A stretch of DNA of 64,000 nt from Reichenbachiella ulvae (lineage in GTDB: Bacteria; Bacteroidota; Bacteroidia; Cytophagales; Cyclobacteriaceae), in contig NZ_JAOYOD010000001.1 in NCBI RefSeq assembly GCF_025833875.1, positions 4,728,501 through 4,792,500 of the forward strand, written 5' to 3'. Below, one piece after another: positions 33,744 to 42,682 of the stretch (position 1 is the stretch's first letter; each line of letters opens with the position of its first letter). The notes below the pieces were generated by a model. That model was not told the origin of the DNA, ran no database searches, and saw only the letters and a program-made list of their open reading frames with translations. The position numbers were made by a program, and so were the translations under genes.

Positions 33744-34583
33744 ATGAGGCCAATCATTGACGCAGCTGAACTGAAAGAAATTATAGACGAGTATGGTTTG
33801 ATATTAATAGATGCCAGCGGTGGGCCAAATGCTCATGCTGATTATACAAGTCAGCATCTCGCAGGTGCACAGTGGGTGGATTTAGAAACTCAGCTGGCGG
33901 AGATTGAAGAAGATGTGTCGCTAGGCGGTAGACACCCTTTGCCTAGCCTGAAACGATTTTCGGTGCTTTTGGGTGAATTGGGGATTACTCCTGAGAGCCA
34001 TGTCGTGATTTATGATCATATGAATGGTGCCAATGCGGCTTCTCGTTTTTGGTGGATGCTACGGTCCGTGGGACACGAAAAGGTTCAGGTGCTCAATGGA
34101 GGCTTCAAGGCAGCCCAGGCTCTTGGTTTGCCCATAGATGCTGAGGGTGTCGAAATAAGAAAAGCTGTAGCCTACCCACTTGAAACCTGGCTGCTACCCA
34201 TGGTCGATATCACAGAGGTAGAAGAGATATCACAGCAAGAAGATCACAGGTTGATAGATGTACGTTCGGCAGAGCGGTATCGTGGAGAGACCGAACCCAT
34301 CGATTTGGTTGCAGGTCATATACCAGGAGCGATCAATATCCCGCTGACTGAAAACCTAGATGCAAATGGTTTGTTTTTAAGTCCTGAGGCACTGAAGACA
34401 AAATACTCCAAGGCACTAGAAGGTATTGATGCCGACAAGGTTATTATTCATTGTGGTTCTGGTGTTACGGCCTGTCATACCATTCTAGCCATGGACTATG
34501 CGGGGATGGCAATTCCCAACCTCTATGTAGGTTCCTGGAGCGAATGGAGCCGAAATGAGAAGGAGATGGTCTTGAAAGATTGA
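33744..34583 (+). CDS. Sulfurtransferase with two rhodanese domains
   Basis: The 279-residue protein has an N-terminal non-catalytic rhodanese domain (~1-130; LIDASGGPNAHADYTSQHLAGAQWVD). The catalytic C-terminal domain (~155-279) includes HLIDVRSAERYRGETEP-like RLIDVRSAERYRGE and the active-site loop CGSGVTA with Cys ~237. CGSGVT(A) resembles the 3-mercaptopyruvate sulfurtransferase loop more than the CRKGVT loop of thiosulfate rhodanese. It transfers sulfane sulfur to cyanide or thiols in the cytoplasm. Confidence 0.9.
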   Translation: MRPIIDAAELKEIIDEYGLILIDASGGPNAHADYTSQHLAGAQWVDLETQLAEIEEDVSLGGRHPLPSLKRFSVLLGELGITPESHVVIYDHMNGANAASRFWWMLRSVGHEKVQVLNGGFKAAQALGLPIDAEGVEIRKAVAYPLETWLLPMVDITEVEEISQQEDHRLIDVRSAERYRGETEPIDLVAGHIPGAINIPLTENLDANGLFLSPEALKTKYSKALEGIDADKVIIHCGSGVTACHTILAMDYAGMAIPNLYVGSWSEWSRNEKEMVLKD

Positions 34584-34633
34584 GTCTCCGTTTTACCCTT
34601 TTTACTACTTTCTAAATCTTTTTTAATATAAAA

Positions 34634-34679
34634 ACTGCAATTGCGAATAATATGTATTTATATTTACTGCAATTACGAA
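34634..34679 (+). promoter_or_regulatory. Direct repeat upstream of padR
   Basis: ACTGCAATTGCGAA (34634-34647) and ACTGCAATTACGAA (34666-34679) differ at one base and start 32 bases apart, three turns of the helix. ATAT follows both within two bases. They precede the padR ATG by 10 bases and are likely the autoregulatory site. Confidence 0.55.
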
Positions 34680-34689
34680 AGATATAGAT

Positions 34690-35028
34690 ATGAAAAAGAC
34701 AAAATTGGGGGAGTTTGAGGAACTGGTTTTGCTCACTGTGGCGGTGCTGAAGGAGGAGGCTTATGGTGTAGAGATCAAGAGAGAGCTCGAATCCCGACTA
34801 GAGGAGACCTTAAGTGTCGGATCGATCCAGTCTGCTTTGAAGAGGATGGAGGAGAAAGGATTTTTGACCTCCGAATTTGGAGAGGCTACCAAACAACGTG
34901 GGGGTAAGCGAAAAAGAATTTATACTGCTTCGACCCAAGGCATGCAGGTGTTGCAAGAAATGAAAGACATTCGATCTAGTCTTTGGGATTCTATCAAGCA
35001 ACCTCAAGTATCCTTCGCTAATATATGA
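34690..35028 (+). CDS. PadR family transcriptional regulator
   Basis: The 112-residue PadR winged helix starts KTKLGEFEELVLLTVAVLK. LSVGSIQSALKRMEEKGFL is the recognition helix, and the wing is QRGGKRKRIYTAS. PadR regulators in Bacteroidota commonly sit in front of permeases with a MacB-like core, as here: its stop overlaps the ATG of the permease (ATGA). It probably represses its own operon through the direct repeats upstream. Confidence 0.93.
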   Translation: MKKTKLGEFEELVLLTVAVLKEEAYGVEIKRELESRLEETLSVGSIQSALKRMEEKGFLTSEFGEATKQRGGKRKRIYTASTQGMQVLQEMKDIRSSLWDSIKQPQVSFANI

Positions 35029-37652
35029 GTTCGGAGGAATTCAAATTACCCAAATGGTCCTTCAAGCTGATTCGTTTTCTTCTCAAACCTGAATACCAGG
35101 AAGAGATAGAAGGGGATTTGGAGGAACTCTATTCAGAACTTCTGGAGCAACACGCTGTTGCCAAAGCCAAACGACTGCTCTGGAAGGAAACTATTCAACT
35201 GATGCGTCCCAGCCTAATCAGAAACATGGGAGGCAATTATCGACTCAACTACTACGGCATGTTCAAAAATTATCTCATTGTAGTCTGGAGAAATCTCTTC
35301 AAGCAACCCGGCTTTTCTACCATCAATATTTTGAGCCTGACGCTAGGCATGGCAGCATGTATGCTGATTTACCTTTTTGTTCAAAATGAAAACTCTTTTG
35401 ATTCCATCCATCAAAAGAAAGACCGGATCTATCGACTCTGCGAATTACAAACCTGGCCTGGAATCAAACCTCAAAAGGTACCCATCACCTGGCCGAAGAT
35501 GGGGTTTGCGCTACCGGAGTATTTTCCAGAGGTGGAGAATTATGCCAGGTTTCAGGGTCTCCGAGAGCTGTTGTGGGAGACAGAGGATAAAAAGCTAATC
35601 GTAGAAAAGGCGGGTGCGGTTGATAGTACCTTTTTTGAAGTCTTTGATTTTCCAGTGCTCAAGGGGGAGTCCAGGGATATACTGGTAGAACCCAATACGG
35701 TACTACTATCCGAAGAGTTGGCCAGGCGATATTTTGGTACAGATGAGGTGCTAGGCAAAACGCTAAAGCAGGGAGAGGACATTTACCAAATCAAAGGGGT
35801 GTTTGCCAATGTTCCTGAACAATCGCATTTGCAGTTTGATCTGCTGCTTTCTTTATCAACATTTCGAAAGGATAATCCGGATTTTAATCAATCTACGGGA
35901 TCTAATTTTATGATCACCTATGTGCTGCTCAATCCAGAAGCAGATGTAGAGGCTATGGAAGCCAAGTTCCCAGCCTATCTCGAATACTTATCCGAAGATG
36001 ATAATGTCAATGAAATGTACAGCCTTTTTATGCAATCGCTGGAGGATGTGCATTTGGCCTCCACGGATATTGAGCATGATTATCATAATTACAACAAGTT
36101 CAACGGAAGGTATATCGATGTGTTTATCCTGACTGGTATCTTTATTATGATCATAGCCTGCGTCAACTTTATGAACCTGACGATTGCCCGAGCGAATACC
36201 AGATTCAAAGAAGTAGGGATTAGAAAGACGATCGGTGCTACAAGGCTGCAGTTGGTGATCCAATTTGTATTAGAATCGCTGCTCTTGGCCCTCGGCGCAT
36301 TTATGATCGCCCTTATGCTAGTGAGTTTGGTTCTTCCTTCATTGAATCAGGTGATAGAAAGAAACCTACAGATACAAACATTCTGGAACCTTCAACAAGT
36401 CTTTATGTTGCTTGCTGGTGTATTGCTATTGGGTGTACTGACAGGACTCTATCCAGCACTGAAGATGTCTGCCTATCGGATTGCCTCTATCATCAGAGGA
36501 GGAGGCAGTGAAAGAAAGAAAAGTTTCCTTCGTAGCTCACTTATCGTAGTTCAGTTTAGTCTGTCCATGGGGATGATTATTTGTACCCTGGTCGTTGTGC
36601 AGCAGCTTTTCTTCATCAATTCCAAAGATGTCGGTTTTGACAGAGAGCATATCATGCTGATCAAAATGAACGATGAAGTCAATGACAAGTATGCCGTATT
36701 AAAGGAGGAGCTGAAGCAGCTATCCAATGTGCAGGGGGTGACTGCATCTGGACAGCGTCTGGGCAATAACATTCATCAGTGGGGCACAAAGTTTAGAAAA
36801 GATACGGCGATCGTTAATCTGGCGCCATCCAATCTGCAGGTGGACTATGACTTTTTAGAGGTCTACGGTATCGAGATGGTTGAAGGAAGGAATTTTTCCA
36901 GAGAATATGCCAATGACAATGGTTTGGCATTCATCATCAATCAATCGTTGGCTAGAGAAATGGGAGAAGATAGCCCGGTGGGTAAGTCTATGGGGCTATC
37001 CTGGTACCCTGACGATTCGCTGGGTACAGTGATCGGAGTGACAGAGAATTTCAATTTTAATACGCTGCATCACAAAGTGAATGCACTGGCACTGGTGGTT
37101 TATGAGGATTGGAATTTTAGGGAGATGACCGTAAAACTGGCCTCTGGAGATGTAAATGAGGCTGTTCAGGATATAGACAGAGTTTGGAAGGAGCATGTGG
37201 CTGATTTCCCTTTGAGCTTTCAGTTTCTCGATCAGCATTTCGAAGAGGTGTATAAGTCCGAGAGACAGATGGGATTTGTGGTTACCTGGGTTGCGGTGCT
37301 TTCTGTTTTGATCAGTTGCTTGGGCTTGTTTGGCCTGGCTTCCCTATCAATAGAGCGTCGTATCAAAGAGATCGGAGTAAGAAAAGTGATGGGTGCTACT
37401 ACCAGTCAACTGCTCATGTTACTGTCTAAGAATTTCGCTGGATTGATCCTCCTCGCATTTGTCATCGCAGTGCCCTTGTCCTATACCTATTTGGATGGCT
37501 GGCTATCAGATTTTGCATTTAGGATCGACATCAGTCCATTGGTATTTGTGCTAGGCGGTGGCATGGCCTTGGCGATCGCTATGGGCACGATTAGCTTTCA
37601 CACGATCCGAGCGGCTCGCACCAATCCGGCCCAAGTACTTAGGGATGAATAA
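35025..37652 (+). CDS. MacB/FtsX-type ABC transporter permease with N-terminal prefix domain
   Basis: The protein has 875 residues. The prefix domain covers ~1-75 (LLKPEYQEEIEGDLEELY, permease prefix domain 2). Then comes the first TM (~100-120) with the MacB periplasmic core (~125-330) and a FtsX block (~365-490, with VGIRKTIGATRLQLVIQFVLES). A second periplasmic core (~530-740) precedes the C-terminal FtsX block (~765-870, IGVRKVMGATTSQLLMLLS). Such permeases export or act as mechanotransmission machines powered by a separate ATPase; no ATPase gene is next to it here. Coupled to PadR by a 4-base overlap. Confidence 0.93.
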   Translation: MSSEEFKLPKWSFKLIRFLLKPEYQEEIEGDLEELYSELLEQHAVAKAKRLLWKETIQLMRPSLIRNMGGNYRLNYYGMFKNYLIVVWRNLFKQPGFSTINILSLTLGMAACMLIYLFVQNENSFDSIHQKKDRIYRLCELQTWPGIKPQKVPITWPKMGFALPEYFPEVENYARFQGLRELLWETEDKKLIVEKAGAVDSTFFEVFDFPVLKGESRDILVEPNTVLLSEELARRYFGTDEVLGKTLKQGEDIYQIKGVFANVPEQSHLQFDLLLSLSTFRKDNPDFNQSTGSNFMITYVLLNPEADVEAMEAKFPAYLEYLSEDDNVNEMYSLFMQSLEDVHLASTDIEHDYHNYNKFNGRYIDVFILTGIFIMIIACVNFMNLTIARANTRFKEVGIRKTIGATRLQLVIQFVLESLLLALGAFMIALMLVSLVLPSLNQVIERNLQIQTFWNLQQVFMLLAGVLLLGVLTGLYPALKMSAYRIASIIRGGGSERKKSFLRSSLIVVQFSLSMGMIICTLVVVQQLFFINSKDVGFDREHIMLIKMNDEVNDKYAVLKEELKQLSNVQGVTASGQRLGNNIHQWGTKFRKDTAIVNLAPSNLQVDYDFLEVYGIEMVEGRNFSREYANDNGLAFIINQSLAREMGEDSPVGKSMGLSWYPDDSLGTVIGVTENFNFNTLHHKVNALALVVYEDWNFREMTVKLASGDVNEAVQDIDRVWKEHVADFPLSFQFLDQHFEEVYKSERQMGFVVTWVAVLSVLISCLGLFGLASLSIERRIKEIGVRKVMGATTSQLLMLLSKNFAGLILLAFVIAVPLSYTYLDGWLSDFAFRIDISPLVFVLGGGMALAIAMGTISFHTIRAARTNPAQVLRDE

Positions 37653-37658
37653 TTGGCG

Positions 37659-37769
37659 TTAAAAACTCATCAACTCTTTAAACTTCGGCGTCTGCCTGCG
37701 TGATACCTCTACGATGGAGCCATCGCGCAGATGGATGCGGATGCTGCCACTGAACCAGGGCTCTACTTT
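37659..37769 (-). pseudogene. Fragment of a LytTR response-regulator gene (last 36 codons)
   Basis: From the TAA at 37659-37661 the minus strand encodes KVEPWFSGSIRIHLRD(G)SIVEVSRRQT and the rest of the C-terminus, with no start codon. It is a 107/110-base match (three mismatches) to 40899-41008, the 3' end of the complete LytTR gene. Two of the mismatches change an amino acid (D to G, L to P). Similarity stops sharply at 37769, so it is a truncated copy. Confidence 0.9.
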
Positions 37770-37930
37770 ACAAGTGACTTTGCTTATCGTGTAAATATTG
37801 GATTGTCAATAGCTTCCTTATTTTTGTTAAATTGTGTCATAACGGATATCATTGTGTGTAGTGCTATTTGATATTTACTTGTGGTAAATAATAGCATTCA
37901 AAAATTATTATTTCTATTTAACCAGCCAAT

Positions 37931-40840
37931 ATGAAAGGTTTACTATCTGAAGGAATTCCCTCCGCGTTAAATGTATTATCAATTCAGTTTAAATTTTTTG
38001 CTCGCTTGAGCAAATACCTCCGTCTCTTACTAGCGCTCATGCTCCTTACTAGCTACAGCACACAGGCTCAGGATCGTCCCTTCATCACCACCTGGGAGAC
38101 CACAGAGTCAAATGAAAGCATCACCATCCCTACCGCACGATCAGGCTACAGCTACACCGTAGACTGGGGTGATGGTAGTACAGATGAAACTGTCTATACG
38201 AGAGGTGCTACACACAGCTACGAGGATGCAGGCATCTATACAGTCTCCATCACAGGAGACTTCCCAAGAATCTACTTCAACGATAGGGGAAGTAACAAAT
38301 ACAAAATACTAACTATCGAGCAATGGGGGGATATAGAGTGGAGGAGTATGGAAAGTGCTTTTTCAGGTTGTAATAAACTAACTCTATCACCAGACCTTTC
38401 TGACACACCTGACTTAAGTAGAGTCAATAGTATGAAATACATGTTTCATAGAACTAGTTCATTAATAAATGGCAATCTGAATGAATGGGATGTGAGCAAT
38501 GTAACCAATATGGACCACACTTTTGCCTACTCTGCCTTCAATGACGATCTAAGTGATTGGGATGTGAGTAAAGTAACAGATATGAGATATATGTTTTGGC
38601 ATTCATCATTCAATCAAGATCTATCAACATGGGATGTAGGTAATGTGACTGTGATGACCGCAATGTTTTGGGGAACTCCATTCAATGGGGACATATCTAA
38701 TTGGGACGTCAGTAATGTGACTTACATGGGCGGAATGTTTTTGGGGACTTCATTCAATGGGGACATATCTAATTGGGACGTCAGTAATGTGACTTACATG
38801 GACTTAATGTTTGAGAAGGCTCAATTCAATGGAGACATATCTAATTGGGATGTAAGTAATGTAGCCTCCATGAGCCATATGTTTCATGATACCGATTTTA
38901 ATGGAGACATTTCATCTTGGGATGTAAGTAGTGTGATTAACATGACTGGAATGTTTAAGCAAAACAATTTTTTTAATCAAAATATATCAGACTGGGATGT
39001 GAGTAGTGTAACCCACACCGCTCAAATGTTCGAGGAAGCCAAGTCTTTTAACCAAGATCTCGCTAACTGGGACATTAGTCAATTGGAAGAAATGGATAAC
39101 ATGTTTGATTTTTCAGGCATGTCTAACAATCAATATGATAGATTGCTTGAAGGCTGGAGCACACTAGATAATGGAGAAACCCAAATTCCAGAAGGCTTAA
39201 CATTAGGAGCTAGTGAAATAGCATACTGCAATGGAGGGGAAGCAAGAGAGCAATTGATCAATGACTATGGTTGGACAATAAATGATGCTGGTCAGGAATG
39301 TACTTCATTTATCACTACGTGGAAAACCACTACCACAGACGAAACGATTACTTTACCAACTACTGGCACAGGATACAGCTACACCGTCGATTGGGGAGAT
39401 GGGTCTTCGGACGAAACGATTTATGCCGCTGGTGCTAGTCACAGCTACACCGATGCAGGCACCTATACTGTAACTATTAGTGGGGATTTTCCAAGAATAC
39501 ACTTCAACAATGCTGGTGACAAAGACAAGATCCAATCCGTAGAGCAATGGGGCACTGGACTTTGGAGCAGTATGGAAGGTGCATTTTATGGTTGTAGCAA
39601 TTTAATCATCAATGCAAGTGATGCGCCTAACTATAAAGAAGTCAAAAGCCTATCTAATGCCTTCAAAGAGGCTAGTAAGTTCAATGCTACTGTCCATCTA
39701 TGGGATGTGTCAAATGTAACAGATATGTCGGGCACGTTTGAAAATGCCAGCACTTTCAATCAAAGCCTAGGGCAATGGGACATCAGTCAAGTCACAGACA
39801 TGAAGAATCTATTCTCTGGAACAGCAATTACAGATACCAACTATGACGCTACATTGATTGGATGGCAAAGCCTGGATAAGGGTGAATCTAAAATCCCAAG
39901 TGACATTCAACTAGATGCCAGCGGATTGAATTATTGTGCCGGATTGGATGCCAGGGCACTTTTGGTTAGTGAACAAAACTGGAGTATCGTGGGCGACAAC
40001 TTCGATTTGAGTTGTCGCTTGGAGAATTTGCGTGGAAAGTCAGGAAATGAAAACGAAGAAATGTCTTATTTGGTAGACCGACTCAAGGAAGGCTATGAAA
40101 ACACGACCTTACACTACCAAATAGATGCTGCGTCGTTAGATGTAGGTATGTTGCTAGATGAAAACACAGGAAGATTAACTTGGACACCAACTGAAGAAGA
40201 TAACGGCACATATGAAGTAACAATTACACTCTCATATGAAGACGAGGAGTTATCTCAGGTTATAACCATCACCGTAAACGAAATCAACCAAGCACCTGAG
40301 CTTGCACTGACCAACCAAAGCGTCCATGCACTGCAGACACTCAACTACACTATCCCCGCCACAGACGCAGATCTCCCAGCCAATACCTTGACATACACAT
40401 TGGATCAGGCCTCATTGGACTTGGGCATGACGCTGGATGCCAGCACAGGAGCCTTCAGTTGGACACCGGTGGATGGTCAGCAAGGAGAGTACAGCGTCAC
40501 CGTCACTGTCAGTGATGGTACAGCGGAAGTATCTGCTGAGTTTGTGGTCACCGTAGACGATGTATTGGCAGTGGCCAGCCCATGGGCGGAAGAAGTAAGC
40601 CTCTACCCTAGCCCGGCAAATGAGCAATTCAACCTGACCCTGAGCAATGACTATCAGGGACCAATAACACTACGTATCATCAACCTTTCTGCCAGAGTGG
40701 TGATGGAGTATTCTTTCGAGAAACGATCCGAAGCTTTTCAGCAAATTGTGTCTGTTGACCAGTTACCTGCAGGCACCTATATTCTAAAGCTCAGTACAGG
40801 AAACGAAGTAGTGCTGACGCAGAAGGTTTTGAAGAATTGA
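37931..40840 (+). CDS. Large surface protein: two PKD-like/DUF285 blocks, cadherin-like domains, T9SS sorting tail
   Basis: The 969-residue exported protein has an N-terminal signal (long, ending LALMLLTSYSTQAQ). A PKD-like domain (~50-130, YSYTVDWGDGSTDE) is followed by about nine 24-residue DUF285 repeats (~180-390, NWDVSNVTYMGGMF type). A second PKD-like domain (~460-545) is followed by two more repeats. Two cadherin/Ig-like modules (~695-885, with LTYTLDQASLDLGMTLDAST) end in a C-terminal T9SS type A sorting domain (LYPSPANEQFNLTLS, AGTYILKLSTG). It is attached to or released from the cell surface by the type IX system and resembles BspA-like adhesins. It is flanked by two copies of the lytTR 3' end. 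Confidence 0.9.
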   Translation: MKGLLSEGIPSALNVLSIQFKFFARLSKYLRLLLALMLLTSYSTQAQDRPFITTWETTESNESITIPTARSGYSYTVDWGDGSTDETVYTRGATHSYEDAGIYTVSITGDFPRIYFNDRGSNKYKILTIEQWGDIEWRSMESAFSGCNKLTLSPDLSDTPDLSRVNSMKYMFHRTSSLINGNLNEWDVSNVTNMDHTFAYSAFNDDLSDWDVSKVTDMRYMFWHSSFNQDLSTWDVGNVTVMTAMFWGTPFNGDISNWDVSNVTYMGGMFLGTSFNGDISNWDVSNVTYMDLMFEKAQFNGDISNWDVSNVASMSHMFHDTDFNGDISSWDVSSVINMTGMFKQNNFFNQNISDWDVSSVTHTAQMFEEAKSFNQDLANWDISQLEEMDNMFDFSGMSNNQYDRLLEGWSTLDNGETQIPEGLTLGASEIAYCNGGEAREQLINDYGWTINDAGQECTSFITTWKTTTTDETITLPTTGTGYSYTVDWGDGSSDETIYAAGASHSYTDAGTYTVTISGDFPRIHFNNAGDKDKIQSVEQWGTGLWSSMEGAFYGCSNLIINASDAPNYKEVKSLSNAFKEASKFNATVHLWDVSNVTDMSGTFENASTFNQSLGQWDISQVTDMKNLFSGTAITDTNYDATLIGWQSLDKGESKIPSDIQLDASGLNYCAGLDARALLVSEQNWSIVGDNFDLSCRLENLRGKSGNENEEMSYLVDRLKEGYENTTLHYQIDAASLDVGMLLDENTGRLTWTPTEEDNGTYEVTITLSYEDEELSQVITITVNEINQAPELALTNQSVHALQTLNYTIPATDADLPANTLTYTLDQASLDLGMTLDASTGAFSWTPVDGQQGEYSVTVTVSDGTAEVSAEFVVTVDDVLAVASPWAEEVSLYPSPANEQFNLTLSNDYQGPITLRIINLSARVVMEYSFEKRSEAFQQIVSVDQLPAGTYILKLSTGNEVVLTQKVLKN
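38680..38801 (+). repeat. Near-perfect 72-bp internal repeat in the DUF285 array
   Basis: The 50 bases 38680-38729 recur exactly at 38752-38801, an offset of 72 bases (24 codons, one DUF285 unit). Identity at synonymous sites shows a recent unequal-recombination or gene-conversion event. Confidence 0.85.
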
Positions 40841-40897
40841 GCAATGATTCTAATATTTGTTCGTGGTTAGAATTATCTCTATCAAATAGGTTAAGGA

Positions 40898-41611
40898 CTA
40901 AAAACTCATCAACTCTTTAAACTTCAGCGTCTGCCTGCGTGATACCTCTACGATGGAGTCATCGCGCAGATGGATGCGGATGCTGCCACTGAACCAGGGT
41001 TCTACTTTGTCGATCCATTTGAGATTGATGATCTGCTGGCGATTGGCGCGGAAGAAAACCTGTGGATCGAGTCGCTTCTCCATGTAGTTGAGCGTACGCG
41101 GAATCATAGGAGTTTGGTCTTCGAAATAGATCTTGGTGTAGTTGTCATAGATCTCAAAGATGCGGATGTTTTTTAGCTCCACGAACCAGCAGTGTTCCCC
41201 ATCTTTCACGAATACCTGACTGCTTTCCGTCAGTCGTTCTTTTTCCGGGGCTAGCTTTCCAGCCAGACGATCGCGTACCTTGTTGAGTGCGCGCGCCAGG
41301 CGTTCGGCCTTAACTGGTTTTTGCAGGTAGTCGAGTGCATTGAAGTCGAAGGCTTTCATCGCGTACTCGTTGTAGGCCGTGACGAAAATGACCTCCGGCA
41401 CTTCGTCCAATTCTTCGAGTAGCGCAAACCCATCTTTGCCCGGCATCTGGATGTCGAGAAAGATCAGGTCTGGGCGATGTTCCTCGATCAAGGTTTTGGC
41501 TTCATCAACGTTGGCTGCCTCGGCCACCACATCAATGTCAGCGATTCCTTTCAGCAAGTAGCCCAGTTCCTGTCTGGCTAGTTTCGTATCATCAACTAAT
41601 ATCGCTTTCAT
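40898..41611 (-). CDS. LytTR-type response regulator
   Basis: The 237-residue protein has a receiver domain (~1-120, MKAILVDDTKLARQEL; phospho-accepting Asp in LIFLDIQMPG ~ residue 54; Thr in VTAYNEY and Lys in LQKPVK). A LytTR DNA-binding domain follows (~140-237, with MIPRTLNYMEKRLDPQVFFRANRQ). It pairs with the sensor kinase whose gene overlaps it by 20 bases. Its last 110 bases are duplicated at 37660-37769 on the far side of the surface-protein gene. Confidence 0.95.
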   Translation of the reverse strand: MKAILVDDTKLARQELGYLLKGIADIDVVAEAANVDEAKTLIEEHRPDLIFLDIQMPGKDGFALLEELDEVPEVIFVTAYNEYAMKAFDFNALDYLQKPVKAERLARALNKVRDRLAGKLAPEKERLTESSQVFVKDGEHCWFVELKNIRIFEIYDNYTKIYFEDQTPMIPRTLNYMEKRLDPQVFFRANRQQIINLKWIDKVEPWFSGSIRIHLRDDSIVEVSRRQTLKFKELMSF

Positions 41612-42656
41612 ATTTCGCCGGTAGTATTAAAGTCGCCACCACTTGCTCTTCCTTTTGTGCTAAAGTAAAAGAAGGGGCCGCATTGAACAACCATTGGATA
41701 CGGCTAGTAGCATTTTTTATTCCGATGCCCGTTCCGTTGGAGGATGGTTTGATTTGCCCCGTGTTCGCTATGCGTATTTCCAGATCTTCATCGCTTTTGG
41801 TCACTTCGATGGTTATTTCACCCCCTTCCTTCAATTGGGAGATCCCGTGTTTTACGGCATTTTCTGCCAAAGTCTGTATGACCATAGGAGGGATGATACA
41901 GTTGAGCGTATTTTCATCCGCCTTGACCTGGTAGTTTAGACGTCCGTCATACTGGATGCTTTCCAGGTCCAGGTAGTTTTTCAGAATGTCGATCTCTTCT
42001 GCGATCGTTACTTTTTCTCTCTTGCTAAACTCGATGGAATAGCGCAGGATGTCTGAAAGGTTGGTGACCATGTCTCGGGCTTTCATTTGATCCTGTAGAA
42101 TGAGTGCTCGGATGTTGTTGAGCGAGTTGAAAAGAAAGTGTGGGTTGATCTGAGCCTTCAGCGCAATCAATTCTGCATCCTTCAGGGCGGTTTGGGTTGT
42201 CAGTTTTTCGATTTTGTTTTTACGGGCGCTTTCTATGGATTTGAATCCGACATACAGAATACTCCACATGAATAGCATAAAAGATAAATTAAATACATAG
42301 ATAGGGACATTGCTCCATTCGAAAGCATGGAAATTGTCGAACCAATCGAAGATCAAATAGAGCAATATATGAACATTCAGGTTGCTGAGGATAGAGCCCA
42401 GGATACTGGCCATCAGAAGTCTTAAAATCAATGCGCCTATTCCCAAATCCAGCCATTGTTTCTTTTTGATAGTCCAGCGAATGCCATGAGAGGCAAAAAG
42501 GGTAGAAGTACCGATGATGAATTGCGCCACAATCATTTGCGGGCTCATAGCGTCAGGCTTGTTGAATTTTACACTAAGGATAAGTATGGCAATATAAATG
42601 CCCCATCCGAGCAGTTGGCAAAACCAGTAGAGGAGTGTTTTAGATGAATCTTTCAT
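41592..42656 (-). CDS. LytS-type sensor histidine kinase
   Basis: The 354-residue protein has four membrane helices (~12-29, ~40-58, ~76-105, ~117-138). A short coiled linker leads to a His_kinase domain with LKAQINPHFLFNSLNNIRAL, phospho-acceptor His ~ residue 176. A HATPase domain (VIQTLAENAVKHGI, NTGQIKPSSNGTGIGIKNA) completes it. The signal is unknown. It is co-translated with its response regulator (20-base overlap). Confidence 0.94.
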   Translation of the reverse strand: MKDSSKTLLYWFCQLLGWGIYIAILILSVKFNKPDAMSPQMIVAQFIIGTSTLFASHGIRWTIKKKQWLDLGIGALILRLLMASILGSILSNLNVHILLYLIFDWFDNFHAFEWSNVPIYVFNLSFMLFMWSILYVGFKSIESARKNKIEKLTTQTALKDAELIALKAQINPHFLFNSLNNIRALILQDQMKARDMVTNLSDILRYSIEFSKREKVTIAEEIDILKNYLDLESIQYDGRLNYQVKADENTLNCIIPPMVIQTLAENAVKHGISQLKEGGEITIEVTKSDEDLEIRIANTGQIKPSSNGTGIGIKNATSRIQWLFNAAPSFTLAQKEEQVVATLILPAKYESDIS

Positions 42657-42682
42657 GGATAGTCGAATTTAGTTGTTTTGGT

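Noticed and set aside
37660..41008. The 110-bp flanking copies as ends of an insertion sequence
   Set aside because: They are direct copies of a coding 3' end, not inverted repeats, and no transposase lies between them.
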